NCBI RefSeq assembly: GCF_013911755.1
Contig: NZ_JACESP010000016.1
Coordinates: forward strand, 31,709 to 95,708
Length of the DNA stretch: 64,000 bases
Origin: Sphingosinicella sp.
GTDB lineage: Bacteria > Pseudomonadota > Alphaproteobacteria > Sphingomonadales > Sphingomonadaceae
Direction: 5' to 3'
Shown here: piece after piece, positions 51,714 to 60,165 of the stretch
Layout: each line of letters begins with the position of its first letter
Numbering within the stretch: position 1 is the stretch's first letter
The notes under the pieces: model-generated
Told to the model about the DNA's origin: nothing
What the model saw: the letters and a program-made list of their open reading frames with translations, nothing else
Databases searched by the model: none
Translations under genes and position numbers: made by a program

Positions 51714-53132
51714 ATGAACGAAAACACGGTAGCCGAAAGTGATGATTCGAAGCGCCGGCTCGAAGGTGTAGTTGCGAGCGCAATGGATGCAATCATTACG
51801 ATCAATGAAGAGCATCGTATTGTTTTGTTTAATCCTTCTGCCGAACAGATGTTCGGCGTGTCCACGGCGGAGGCACTGGGCGAACCGATTTCACGATTTA
51901 TACCCGAACGGTTTCGGGGTACACATGAGGAACATATCCGGCGATTTCGCAACACCGGGGTCACCGGTCGCCGCATGGGCGCCCTCGGAGCGATCAGCGG
52001 CCTGCGGGCCGACGGAACCGAGTTTCCGATCGAAGCCTCGATATCTCAGGTCGATATCGGCGGAGAACGGCTCGCCACCGTCATATTGAGAGATATCACG
52101 GAGCGCCTGGCGAACGAAGAGGCCCGGTTGCTGCTGGCGCGTGAGGTTGACCACCGCGCGAAGAACGCTCTCGCAGTTGTCCAGGCGCTTGTTTCTTTGA
52201 CCACGGCTCCGACGAAAGAGGACTTTATCGCGGCGGTGCGCGGACGTGTAGCCGCGCTCGGACGTGCGCATAGTCTGCTTGCCGAGAACCGATGGCAGGG
52301 TGGAGATCTTGAAAGAATCATCACGGACGAGACCGCTGCCTATTGCAAGCCGGGGCAGGTGCGCGCGCATGGACCGCAGGTCGCGCTTTCTCCCAATGCC
52401 GTCCAGCCCATCAGCTTGCTTCTCCATGAATTGGCGACAAACGCGACGAAACATGGCGCGCTCTCGACGCCGGGAGGATCTGTCGATGTGTCCTGGGCAA
52501 GCGAGGCCGATGGGAAGCTGAAACTGAACTGGGCAGAAAGTGGACTGCGCGCTGTAGCGCCGCCAACATCGCACGGTTTCGGTTCGACGCTTATGGATAC
52601 GGTGGCACGTCAAATGGGCGGGGAAATCGAATGCCAGTGGCTTCCGACGGGATTGAAGGTGACCGCCACGCTCTCGCCTGCGAATTTCCGTCTGCGGAGC
52701 CCGGAACCCAGCACGAAACTCGGGGAAGAGTCAGTCGTGCCAAGCGCAATCAAAGGCCGCGTGATGATTGTAGAGGACGAGCTTCTGGTGGGTATGGAGC
52801 TGTCCCGCGCGCTGAGGGACGAAGGCTGGGACATCATGGGTCCGGCGGGCACGTTGGAAGAGGCTTTCGCGCTCCTTGGACAGGAAGACCCGCCCCATGC
52901 GGCCATTCTCGATATTAATCTCAACGGACAGTTCGTCTATCCGGTTGCAGATCTTCTAAGAGCGCGTGAGGTGCCGTTTCTCTTCTGTTCGGGATACGAG
53001 ACCGCGCCGTCTGACGATCGCTACAGGGACTCCATGATCATCAAAAAACCCATGAACCTTAATGTCATCATCCAGGAGCTCGAGCGGCTTGTTGACGATC
53101 CCCGTGGCCCGGAAACGCGCCGCGCGGCGTAA
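51714..53132 (+). CDS. PAS-HWE hybrid histidine kinase with C-terminal receiver
   Basis: A 472-residue cytosolic kinase. The N-terminal PAS (MDAIITINEEHRIVLFNPSAEQMFGVSTAEALG...RFIPERFRGTHEEHIRRF) is followed by an HWE-type kinase core: H box EVDHRAKNALAVVQALVSLT, LHELATNATKHGALS, and LNWAESG with the W-x-E signature. The C-terminal receiver (VMIVEDELLVGMELSRAL...AILDINLNGQ) carries the phospho-Asp. Such proteins feed the general-stress and light/stress pathways of alphaproteobacteria. It is divergent from the c-di-GMP gene; no partner is adjacent. Confidence 0.92.
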   Translation: MNENTVAESDDSKRRLEGVVASAMDAIITINEEHRIVLFNPSAEQMFGVSTAEALGEPISRFIPERFRGTHEEHIRRFRNTGVTGRRMGALGAISGLRADGTEFPIEASISQVDIGGERLATVILRDITERLANEEARLLLAREVDHRAKNALAVVQALVSLTTAPTKEDFIAAVRGRVAALGRAHSLLAENRWQGGDLERIITDETAAYCKPGQVRAHGPQVALSPNAVQPISLLLHELATNATKHGALSTPGGSVDVSWASEADGKLKLNWAESGLRAVAPPTSHGFGSTLMDTVARQMGGEIECQWLPTGLKVTATLSPANFRLRSPEPSTKLGEESVVPSAIKGRVMIVEDELLVGMELSRALRDEGWDIMGPAGTLEEAFALLGQEDPPHAAILDINLNGQFVYPVADLLRAREVPFLFCSGYETAPSDDRYRDSMIIKKPMNLNVIIQELERLVDDPRGPETRRAA

Positions 53133-53192
53133 GCCCCGCGCATAGATCCGCAGCGACTTCGGACGACAACGGCATTGGTGCCGAAAACGTCA

Positions 53193-53597
53193 TCACTGCA
53201 ATTCGTCCGGGTTTTCCGATCTCAGCACGCCGCTGAGCATGATGCGGGTCGACCTCAGGGCGATCCGTAGCGGATCGGAAAGCCCCGGGCGTTTCGCGGC
53301 ATCCGGCACGGCACTTGCGTCGCCGTGCAGGAGATCGAGAAGGTGCTGCTCGTCCTCGGTCAAACCCGCAGATTCGCTCGCGGCGGCTCGAAAGCGACGT
53401 CCGGACCAGGCTTCATGAACCGCAAACAGGGCGTTCAGCGATGGCGCGAGAACGCCGACGCGCCGTCGTTCCAGACGGGAGAACAAGGTCGGCAGGGGCG
53501 GGCAATCACCGTCGCGGGCCTCCCGCCAGCAGCGCGCGGCGTCAATAACGAGCGCTTCGTGGAAGCTGGCGGATGACGGCGACGAGGCAAGGTTCAT
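53193..53597 (-). CDS. Hypothetical protein
   Basis: A 134-residue protein I do not recognise. It is helical and Arg-rich in composition (FHEALVIDAARCWREARDGDCPPLPTLFSRLERRRVGVLAPSLNALFAVHEAWSGRR...LTEDEQHLLDLLHGD...LRIALRSTRIMLSGVLR), with no signal peptide or membrane segment. ATG 53597 is taken as start. The regular amphipathic content and codon use suggest a real gene. It is convergent with the hybrid kinase. Confidence 0.6.
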   Translation of the reverse strand: MNLASSPSSASFHEALVIDAARCWREARDGDCPPLPTLFSRLERRRVGVLAPSLNALFAVHEAWSGRRFRAAASESAGLTEDEQHLLDLLHGDASAVPDAAKRPGLSDPLRIALRSTRIMLSGVLRSENPDELQ

Positions 53598-53787
53598 GAC
53601 ACACCTTCTGGTCAGCCCCCGCAGCACGCAAGGTATCGTTGCTCTGTTGCAGGAACAAGTCACTGGGAGCTTGGCCGCGGTATGCGCCGCCTTTTGTCGG
53701 CTGATCGGCAACTGTACCAGAGGCTGTAGAGCTGCTGTCGCTCCAGCCGCATAATAGGGAAGAAGACAAGGTCTGGATGGACCGAGG

Positions 53788-54120
53788 TCAGGCTGCTCTG
53801 CGTCCGGCCACGAGCGCGAGACCGATGTTTTCGGCGAGCATCAGAAGACAGGTGCTCTGAACCGCGGCCTCGACCGTCTCCGTCCGCGGCTCGAAGTAAA
53901 GCAGTCCGAACATCTCTCGCTGCGCCATTGGCTGCAGGCAGAGCGTGTCGGGGACTTTGCCGTCCCCGATGTCCATGTGTGCGCACCCCACGTCGATCTG
54001 CTTTCCCGCAGCGCTCAGCATGCCATGGCCGCAAATTCGGGGCGCGAATGTGCGGGCTCCATCCAGCTGTACGCCTCGACCATGGCATTGCGCTTTGGAT
54101 CGAGAATCGTGCCTTATGTC
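53788..54120 (-). pseudogene. GAF-domain remnant
   Basis: The minus-strand frame reads FAPRICGHGMLSAAGKQIDVGCAHMDIGDGKVPDTLCLQPMAQREMFGLLYFEP...LLMLAENIGLALVAGRR, which resembles the C-terminal half of a GAF domain as found in GAF-GGDEF or GAF-kinase proteins (normally ..FAPEDCWALRRG...LCVPL.AQGE..GLLYLE). No effector domain follows and no proper start is visible; the first Met is at 54021. It looks like a decayed fragment. Confidence 0.45.
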
Positions 54121-54182
54121 CGAGAGATCCCGGCCTTCCCTTGGGGAAGACCGGGACGAAGCTAAGCTACGTGTACGAATGC

Positions 54183-54746
54183 TTAGTTTTGGTTGGATTC
54201 CGGTTCAGGATTCCGGACTGCGGCAAGGGCGCCTGTGGCCGATCCTTCAGCGCTGCCGTTGCCGCTGACCTGAGCCGAACGGGCAGTATCCGCTGCAGTT
54301 TGCGCCGTGCCTTTGGCCGCGGCGGTGACCTCGCCCGCGAGGCTCCGTGCAGCATCGGTGCCGACGCCCTGAACTGCAACGCCGACGCTGCGATCGATGC
54401 TCTGGCTTGCCGAAAGCGCGCCGTTTCCATCAACGAGCGTACCAGCGGGGCCGGCGGCGGAGGTTGCGCTCGCCACCGTTCCGGCGACGGTGCCGGCAAG
54501 GCCGGCGTTCGCGCTCGCGGAACCCGAACGTGCGTCGACAGAACGGCTGGTTTCAGCGCTGCCCGAACCCGTCAGCGACCCGGTGACGCTCTGCGTAGCC
54601 GAGCCGACCGGGCCCAGGGAGCCTCCAAGCGATCCGGCGCCGCCGAGCGCACCGTTCAGCGTCCCGCCGACATTGCCGAGAAGCTGGGCATGGGCTGGCG
54701 TCGAAATCGCAGCAACGGCAAAGGCCGTGATGATGATCCGTTTCAT
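54183..54746 (-). CDS. Exported Gly/Ala/Ser-rich low-complexity protein
   Basis: A 187-residue protein with a clear signal peptide (MKRIIITAFAVAAISTPAHA-Q). The mature part is almost entirely small residues (GNVGGTLNGALGGAGSLGG...), with no domain I recognise and no Cys. The start of the mature part (QLLGNVGGTLNGALGG) echoes that of the neighbouring S8 protease (QLLPGAVGSLPGQVVG), so the two may share an origin or be processed or localised together. It lies 83 bp downstream of the protease gene on the same strand and might be a substrate or surface protein; that is speculation. Confidence 0.75.
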   Translation of the reverse strand: MKRIIITAFAVAAISTPAHAQLLGNVGGTLNGALGGAGSLGGSLGPVGSATQSVTGSLTGSGSAETSRSVDARSGSASANAGLAGTVAGTVASATSAAGPAGTLVDGNGALSASQSIDRSVGVAVQGVGTDAARSLAGEVTAAAKGTAQTAADTARSAQVSGNGSAEGSATGALAAVRNPEPESNQN

Positions 54747-54829
54747 GAGTCTTCTCCTTCATGGTCGGGGCCGATGACTGGCCCGTCAGAAGGAGAACGA
54801 TGCGGCGTTGTGGTTCATCCCGCGCCGCT

Positions 54830-56134
54830 TCATTTTTTTGCGAGAACGGTCTCCGGCGCGTTGCGGCACGGCTGGCACACAATGCCCCGTCCGACCTTGC
54901 CGCGCCCGGGCACGGCCTCGGCGCTGACGGCTTTCTCGCGCACGCCGGGGGCGCCTTCCGCGGCCGCGAAGCGCGCCGCAACGAGCGGTGCGGCGAAGGA
55001 TGTGCCGCGCACATTCGCGTAACCGTCGCCGGGAAGCGCCGCCACCATGTCGGCGCCGGGCGCGGCGAAATCGAGATGCTCAGCACGGCCGGCCTCGACA
55101 AGTGCCCGGTTCCGCGCATCGACGCCCGTGACCGCGATCACGCCGGGATAGGAGGCCGGATACAGCGGCGGCGCGGCAGGGCCATCGTTGCCAACGGCAG
55201 CGATGATGGCCACGCCGCGATCCCGGGTCGTTTCAACGGCACGCGCCAGCAGGCGGTTAGGCGGGCCGACAAGGCTGATGTTGACGACCTCGGCGCCGCT
55301 CTCCGCGAGCCAGCCAAGCGCCCGCACGATCGCCTCGGCGGAGCCTGCCGCCGGTTTGCCGCCATAAACGTCCGCTGCCAGAAGCGTCCGGCCGACGGCC
55401 GCACCCCGGAACGCGCCGTCCTCGCCGACGAGGAGCGAGGCAATCGCCGTGCCGTGGCCGCTTGCCTGCGGGCCGCCACCGACGAAGCCGCGCTGTTTGA
55501 TACGCGCAGCGGAGAGCGATGGGTGTGCTGCCACGCCGCCGTCGATCATGCCGATAGGACGATCTGCCGTTGCCGAGGATGCGGCCATCGCGGCGCTGAC
55601 GGCCATAAGCGCGCCGCCGGCGGGCTCGAACACGTGATTCATCTCGAACTGTCCGGCGGGTGCGATCTTGCCGAGGCGCTTCAGCCCCTTCCGCACCGTA
55701 TCTCCCTTGGGCAGGCCGAGGACATGTAAGCGGATGCCAAGGCCCGCGATGCTGATTTCGCGCAGCACGGGGAATCCGGCCGTCCGCACCTGGTCGAGCA
55801 GCGCAGGCGATGCGTCGATCGCGATGATTTCGCCGCGGCGTACCGGATTTCCATCGGCATCCGCTTCCAGCACATCACGATTGGCACGGATCAGCGCCTG
55901 CAGCCGCGCGCGGCGCATGTCGCGCAGCGATACGCGGTCCAGCGCACCCACGGTCCGCACGCCGAGCGTGTCGACGACGCCGAGAGCGGCCTGCGGCGCG
56001 CCCTGCAGCGGCGAAAGCACGGCGCCCACGACCTGGCCGGGCAAACTGCCCACCGCGCCAGGAAGCAGCTGTGCCTGCGCCGCGCCGCAAACCAGCGCCG
56101 CTGCCATGATCATTGCCGTGGTTTGCCGTTTCAT
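54830..56134 (-). CDS. Secreted subtilisin-like S8 serine protease
   Basis: A 434-residue exported protease. The signal peptide ends CGAAQA-Q. A proregion-like segment (~40-190) with coiled, Arg-rich helices precedes the catalytic domain, which has Asp198 (IGMIDGG), His227 (GHGTAIAS), Asn316 (AVGNDGPA, oxyanion) and Ser379 (RGTSFAAP). The C-terminus contains CQPC, possibly a disulfide. The gene is divergent from an ECF sigma/anti-sigma pair with an 82-bp spacer (counting from TTG 56217) that contains a 13-bp dyad. It may therefore be part of the sigma regulon. Confidence 0.92.
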   Translation of the reverse strand: MKRQTTAMIMAAALVCGAAQAQLLPGAVGSLPGQVVGAVLSPLQGAPQAALGVVDTLGVRTVGALDRVSLRDMRRARLQALIRANRDVLEADADGNPVRRGEIIAIDASPALLDQVRTAGFPVLREISIAGLGIRLHVLGLPKGDTVRKGLKRLGKIAPAGQFEMNHVFEPAGGALMAVSAAMAASSATADRPIGMIDGGVAAHPSLSAARIKQRGFVGGGPQASGHGTAIASLLVGEDGAFRGAAVGRTLLAADVYGGKPAAGSAEAIVRALGWLAESGAEVVNISLVGPPNRLLARAVETTRDRGVAIIAAVGNDGPAAPPLYPASYPGVIAVTGVDARNRALVEAGRAEHLDFAAPGADMVAALPGDGYANVRGTSFAAPLVAARFAAAEGAPGVREKAVSAEAVPGRGKVGRGIVCQPCRNAPETVLAKK

Positions 56135-56160
56135 GGTCGTTCCTTATAAATTTTATCGCC

Positions 56161-56198
56161 CGTGGATGAAACGATGTGCGGCGGACGTTTCATCCACG
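56161..56198. promoter_or_regulatory. 13-bp dyad between the S8 protease and sigma genes
   Basis: CGTGGATGAAACG (56161-56173) and CGTTTCATCCACG (56186-56198) are perfect inverted repeats with a 12-nt loop. Each arm carries TGAAACG. Each strand therefore shows GAAAC-N13-CGTT, reminiscent of ECF promoter elements but with shorter spacing. It could be a divergent operator or an RNA hairpin. Confidence 0.6.
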
Positions 56199-56705
56199 AA
56201 GGCGAAAGGAAAAGGCTTGGAAGCGTTCGAGGAAGGCCTGACCACAATGCTGCCCCGGCTGCGGCGGTTCGCACATGGCCTGTCGCGCTGCTCCGCCGAT
56301 GCCGATGACCTGACGCAAATCGCCGTCGAGCGCGCATTGAAGGCGCGAGAGCAATGGCAACCCGGCACGCGCCTCGATTCCTGGCTCTATCGCATCGCGC
56401 GCAACGCCTGGATCGACACGGCACGCGCGCGAAACCGGGAAAGGGCCCGCACGCTGCCCGCTGAAGCCGGGGAGCGGGTGGGACATGATCCCCGGCCGGG
56501 GATCGAAGCAGGGATAGACCTTCGTCGGCTTATGGCGGGGATGTCCGGATTGCCCGATGAACAGCGCGAGGCCGTCGCGCTCGTGCTGATCGAGGGGCTG
56601 GGCTACCGCGAGGCCGCCGAGGTTCTTGATATCCCGGTCGGCACATTGTCGAGCCGGTTGGTACGTGGCCGCAACGCGCTGCTTGCGCTGGTCGGGGAAG
56701 GATGA
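56166..56705 (+). CDS. ECF-family RNA polymerase sigma factor
   Basis: A sigma factor of about 162-179 residues. Region 2: LPRLRRFAHGLSRCSADADDLTQIAVERALKAREQWQPGTRLDSWLYRIARNAWIDTARARNR. Region 4: LPDEQREAVALVLIEGLGYREAAEVLDIPVGTLSSRLVRGR. The longest ATG start is 56166, but it falls inside the dyad. TTG 56217, with AAGGAAAAGG just upstream, is a credible alternative that would leave the dyad in the intergenic spacer. An anti-sigma gene follows after 4 nt. Confidence 0.9.
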   Translation: MKRCAADVSSTKAKGKGLEAFEEGLTTMLPRLRRFAHGLSRCSADADDLTQIAVERALKAREQWQPGTRLDSWLYRIARNAWIDTARARNRERARTLPAEAGERVGHDPRPGIEAGIDLRRLMAGMSGLPDEQREAVALVLIEGLGYREAAEVLDIPVGTLSSRLVRGRNALLALVGEG

Positions 56706-56709
56706 AGCG

Positions 56710-57417
56710 ATGATCGATGACGAGAGCCTCTACGCCTATCTGGATGGAGAATTGCCGGCGGAAGAGGTGAGGCGCGTCGCGGCGGAGGTCGCTGCCGACC
56801 CGGCGCTGTCCGCCAGGCTGGAGGCTCAGCGCCGGCTGCGCGCGCTGCTCGGCGCTGCTTTTGATCCCGTTGCGAGCGCGGCGGTGCCCGCAGGCATCGC
56901 TGCGCTACCCGGTAGCGCCAATGTCGCCAGCCTTGGCGCGGCACGCGCGGCGTCTGCGCCGCGACAAGGCTTCGGCCTGCCCCAGTGGGCTGCCGTGGCG
57001 GCTGCACTCGTTGCCGGTTTGTTTGGGGGCTATATGCTGACGTCGCGAGAGGCGCCCACCGCGTTGGAGGACAATCGCCTGGTGGCGAGCGCGGCGATCA
57101 CGAACGCCCTCGATACCCAGCTTGCGAGTGCGGGTTCGCAGGCGCCAGTTCAAGTCCACCTGACCTTTCGGGACGCAAGCGGCAATATCTGTCGTAGCTT
57201 CGATGCACCTTCCGTCTCCGGTGTCGCTTGCCGCGAGAGGGAGGTCTGGGCCGTTCGCGCGCTCTTCGCGCATGAGGCGCAGGCCGACGGCGCATACCGC
57301 ATGGCGGGAAGCGCCAACGCAGCCAATATGGCCTATGTCGATGCCATCATGGTTGGCGAAGCCTTCGATGCAGAGGCAGAAAGCCGAGCCCGGCAATCTG
57401 GGTGGGCGCAGCGCTGA
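56710..57417 (+). CDS. Anti-sigma factor (membrane-anchored)
   Basis: A 235-residue anti-sigma protein. The N-terminal zinc-less anti-sigma-like domain (DDESLYAYLDGELPAEEVRRVAAEVAADPALSARLEAQRRLRALL) binds the ECF sigma. One transmembrane helix is at ~95-115 (QWAAVAAALVAGLFGGYML), and the periplasmic part (VHLTFRDASGNICRSFDAPSVSGVACRERE) holds two Cys that could form a disulfide. Coupled to the sigma gene with a 4-nt gap. The signal is unknown. Confidence 0.9.
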   Translation: MIDDESLYAYLDGELPAEEVRRVAAEVAADPALSARLEAQRRLRALLGAAFDPVASAAVPAGIAALPGSANVASLGAARAASAPRQGFGLPQWAAVAAALVAGLFGGYMLTSREAPTALEDNRLVASAAITNALDTQLASAGSQAPVQVHLTFRDASGNICRSFDAPSVSGVACREREVWAVRALFAHEAQADGAYRMAGSANAANMAYVDAIMVGEAFDAEAESRARQSGWAQR

Positions 57418-57478
57418 GGTGCGGTGATCCACATGAGTGAGCGAATGCGCACCAATGGCCAATGTCCATGTGCACTGT

Positions 57479-58123
57479 CTAGGCCTGCGATACGGGATGG
57501 GTTCGCCGTATCCAAGGCTCCGCCGTCCGCTCGATTTCGGTAAGTTCAGGCGGGAAGTATCGGTCCTGAAACGCCTGCACGTCGTCGAGCGACCCGTGAA
57601 GCCAGCGGTCCCACTCGTCGGGTAGCAAGAGAACCGGCATCCGATGATGCACGGGCTCGACGACCGCGTTGCAATCCGTCATCAGCCCCGAATAGACGGC
57701 GCCCCATTCATCGCTTTCCTTCCACATGCCGGCCCACGCGAACACGGGCTCGCCCTTCACCCGAAACCAAGTCCGTGTCTTGGAGCCTGCCTCGCCTTCG
57801 GCCTCGGCAAAGCCGGTGAGCGGGATCAGGCAGCGGTGCTCGGGACGCGGGGCTATGTGTCTCCACATGAAGCTGCTGAGGTCCGCAATGTTGTTCACCG
57901 GCTTGGGCTTGATCGGCAGGCCGGTTTTCTTGCTCTTTTGCGGGAGCGGGAAGCCCCACGTCATTGCCTGCACCACGCGCGCACCATCGGCCTCGCGCAC
58001 CACCATGCCGGGAGCGCCGGGATACACGTCGCCCTGCGCCGCATTGAAGGCAGTCGGCATCCGCGCCTTGAACGCGTCGGCGATATCGGCTGCGCTCACG
58101 TTGACGGTGTAGAGGTTGCACAT
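57479..58123 (-). CDS. SOS response-associated peptidase (SRAP/HMCES family)
   Basis: A 214-residue protein that crosslinks to abasic sites in single-stranded DNA. Cys2 (MCNLYTVN) is the thiazolidine-forming residue after Met removal; the Asn of NNIADLSS, the Glu of GFAEAEGE and the His of VHHRMPVLLL complete the usual active site. It is longer than many members but co-linear. A degenerate paralogue lies 310 bp away on the same strand. Confidence 0.93.
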   Translation of the reverse strand: MCNLYTVNVSAADIADAFKARMPTAFNAAQGDVYPGAPGMVVREADGARVVQAMTWGFPLPQKSKKTGLPIKPKPVNNIADLSSFMWRHIAPRPEHRCLIPLTGFAEAEGEAGSKTRTWFRVKGEPVFAWAGMWKESDEWGAVYSGLMTDCNAVVEPVHHRMPVLLLPDEWDRWLHGSLDDVQAFQDRYFPPELTEIERTAEPWIRRTHPVSQA

Positions 58124-58156
58124 CTGGTGAGCCTATCACGACGCGTGAGTGCGGCA

Positions 58157-58441
58157 ATGACACGTCTTGCGTCCAAGCGTCTTGCTGGCATGATGTGGAA
58201 CATGACAGCGAGCCGAGATTTCCTCGTAGTGTTGCTTGAGCGCGTCGCTGAAGGCGGCGATCTGACGATGCAGGAACTCGATGTCGCCATTCCCGAGCCG
58301 ATTGCGCTCGACCAAGCAGAAAAGAGGGGCTGGCAAACGCTTAGCCACTGGGCCGACGATGGGGATATCCGCTCGAAGGACGAACGCTACGCTGACTTCC
58401 AACGAAAAAGGATTCGCGAGCAGCTTGCAGCGCTAAAGTAG
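58157..58441 (+). CDS. Small conserved hypothetical protein
   Basis: A ~94-residue (or shorter, from Met 58190/58202) acidic helical protein: RDFLVVLLERVAEGGDLTMQELDVAIPEPIALDQAEKRGWQTLSHWADDGDIRSKDERYADFQRKRIREQLAALK. I recognise the pattern as one seen in sphingomonads without known function. It lies between the two SRAP-type genes, divergent from the first. Confidence 0.65.
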   Translation: MTRLASKRLAGMMWNMTASRDFLVVLLERVAEGGDLTMQELDVAIPEPIALDQAEKRGWQTLSHWADDGDIRSKDERYADFQRKRIREQLAALK

Positions 58442-58987
58442 ACCACGGACCACTGCGCCGCCCTTCGCCGGATCGCTGATCTCGAAACTCCCCTTCGGAA
58501 ATGGCCTCAGAAGCTCCGCCACGGGCCTTTGCTGCGTCAGCCAGTCCTGCCAGTCGTCGGGACGCACGACGGCCATGTGGCGGTCCTTGAAGGGCGCGAT
58601 GTCGAGGTTCGCTTCCACGGTGAGCGCGGCGAAGGCTTCGGGCCATCCGTCCTCCGTCGGACGCCATACGCCTGCGAAGCAAAAGAACGGCTCGTCGGTG
58701 ATGAGCGTGGCCGTGTAGCGCTTCCTGCGCGATCCCTTGCCGGCATCGATCGTGAAGTCCGACGCGATGATGAGGCAGGGATTCGTGATCGTGCGGCCTT
58801 CCGAGCGCATCAGGTGGACGGGATTCCCGTACATCTCGGCAGGCTTCAGGCCCCACTTGCAGCGCAGCTGCATCGCCGCTCCGTTCCGCCAGAGGACAAT
58901 CTGCGTGCTCTTGCCGGCGCCCGTGTGCGGGCCTGTGCCATCATGTCGGGTCCCCTTCAGCGCCGCCGCCGCAATTCCTTTTTCCAC
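58433..58987 (-). CDS. Degenerate SRAP-like protein lacking catalytic residues
   Basis: A 184-residue protein with the SRAP backbone (MQLRCKWGLKPAEM...PVHLMRSEGRTITNPCLIIASDFT...RKRYTATLITDEPFFCFAGVWRPTEDGWPEAFAALTVEANLDIAPFKDRHMAVVRPDDWQDWL). The N-terminal Met-Cys is missing, the Glu of GFYEW-type motifs is replaced (ASDFTID), and the His before R-M-P is Lys (FKDRHMAV). It probably cannot form the abasic-site crosslink. It overlaps the next gene upstream by 31 nt, suggesting an operon of three small genes. Confidence 0.75.
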   Translation of the reverse strand: MEKGIAAAALKGTRHDGTGPHTGAGKSTQIVLWRNGAAMQLRCKWGLKPAEMYGNPVHLMRSEGRTITNPCLIIASDFTIDAGKGSRRKRYTATLITDEPFFCFAGVWRPTEDGWPEAFAALTVEANLDIAPFKDRHMAVVRPDDWQDWLTQQRPVAELLRPFPKGSFEISDPAKGGAVVRGLL

Positions 58988-59262
58988 TCGATCTCGCTCG
59001 GCATCGGCAGGGTCTCGTCGGTGGGCTCCTCATGGACAAGGTCCAGCGTCGGCCGCCGTGCCCCGCAGGACGTACAGCGGCACTTCTCGCGGACATCGGG
59101 CAGCCAGTCGGGACGGCCACGTCTGTGGAAGTGATACCAGAGGGCGTGCGGATCAAAGATGCGCTGATGACGGCAGCGGCGGCAGGTGAGCTTGACGGCG
59201 TAGTGGCGGACGGCGGCGTCAAACAGGTCGCGGATGGGGTTCGCCAGATCGCGGGGCGGCAT
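58957..59262 (-). CDS. Zinc-ribbon-like hypothetical protein
   Basis: A 101-residue protein with two Cys pairs: LTCRRCRHQRIFDPHALWYHFHRRGRPDWLPDVREKCRCTSCGARRPTLDL, that is CxxC followed by C-x-C-x2-C about 35 residues on, plus a His-rich spacer. It is likely a small zinc-binding, perhaps nucleic-acid-binding, protein. It starts 1 nt downstream of the preceding gene's stop and overlaps the degenerate SRAP gene. Confidence 0.7.
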   Translation of the reverse strand: MPPRDLANPIRDLFDAAVRHYAVKLTCRRCRHQRIFDPHALWYHFHRRGRPDWLPDVREKCRCTSCGARRPTLDLVHEEPTDETLPMPSEIEWKKELRRRR

Positions 59263-59263
59263 G

Positions 59264-59521
59264 TCACGCGCACGGGTCCGGTTCCGTCACGCCGAACTTG
59301 CCTGGGTTTTTACCGTGCGGTGAGGCGTCCACCATGTCGGCCGCAATGACCATCGTTCCGCTGTTGTCGATCAGGTCGCAGATACGCCCCGCAAGCGCGC
59401 TGGCGCCTTCGTCGGACTCGTGCGGCAGCTTCGATTTGTATTTCCGCACATCGACCTTCGAGGCCGTTTTCAGGCTCACACTGATCGATGTTTGCAGCTC
59501 GTTTCGTCCGATTCGTCTCAT
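59264..59521 (-). CDS. Hypothetical protein
   Basis: An 85-residue protein (RRIGRNELQTSISVSLKTASKVDVRKYKSKLPHESDEGASALAGRICDLIDNSGTMVIAADMVDASPHGKNPG) with no recognised domain. ATG 59521 is used. It heads the apparent three-gene run with the zinc-ribbon and SRAP-like genes. Confidence 0.5.
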   Translation of the reverse strand: MRRIGRNELQTSISVSLKTASKVDVRKYKSKLPHESDEGASALAGRICDLIDNSGTMVIAADMVDASPHGKNPGKFGVTEPDPCA

Positions 59522-59642
59522 GCGGGGATTATGAGAACGAAACGGGAACGATAGCAAGAGGCCCCACGACCCGCCGCGATTTTCCTTCTGCGTCTAGAAA
59601 CGGTGCCGAAATGATGTAATATGCAGTCAGGGGAAGTTGCAT

Positions 59643-59840
59643 ATGCTTAGTAGAACTCCGAGAAGCGAGAGCATTCCTCGTTGTCGCGTGCATAAAATTG
59701 CGCCAGACTTGATTGTTGAAGATGGTATTGGCACGATAATACGCTGTCCGCGTGGCTGTGACCGGGCGGAGGCCGAGGATTTTCTTCGTGCGCTCGAAGA
59801 GTGGAAGAGCCGGAACTCGCGGTTCCTCGACCTGTTTTAG
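59643..59840 (+). CDS. Small hypothetical protein
   Basis: A 65-residue protein (MLSRTPRSESIPRCRVHKIAPDLIVEDGIGTIIRCPRGCDRAEAEDFLRALEEWKSRNSRFLDLF). AGGGGAAG lies about 6 nt before the ATG and an AT-rich -10-like TAATAT is nearby. Two short Cys motifs (CRV, CPRGC) hint at metal binding. Function unknown. Confidence 0.5.
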   Translation: MLSRTPRSESIPRCRVHKIAPDLIVEDGIGTIIRCPRGCDRAEAEDFLRALEEWKSRNSRFLDLF

Positions 59841-60165
59841 ACGCGCCCGCTTCGATAAAGTTTCAGGAGCCTCGGCGTGGCAAGTCCGCGTTTGGCAGCG
59901 ACCTGCGCGAGAATAAAACGCCGAAGGGATTGTCCTCGATGATCGTCGGGCCTGGGTTTGTGAAGGCTGATCATGAACAGCATTCATGCGCTTTTTCTCA
60001 TGGTCGCGGACGGCAAAGTCTGTCGCATGAGGCAGAGCCCGTTGTCACGTCACCGCTTGACAGCAGCGACGGGCTTGCCGCGAATTGAGGGGTCGTCGCG
60101 CTGCTCGACCGCCGTCAGAAGCCGTACCAGACATTCCAAAAAAGAGAGAGACAATGGCTTGATTG
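59841..60165. other. Spacer without a supported gene
   Basis: About 325 bases. Short frames in both directions lack domains. A TTGACA sits near 60057, but no matching -10 or downstream gene on that strand makes it convincing. Confidence 0.4.
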
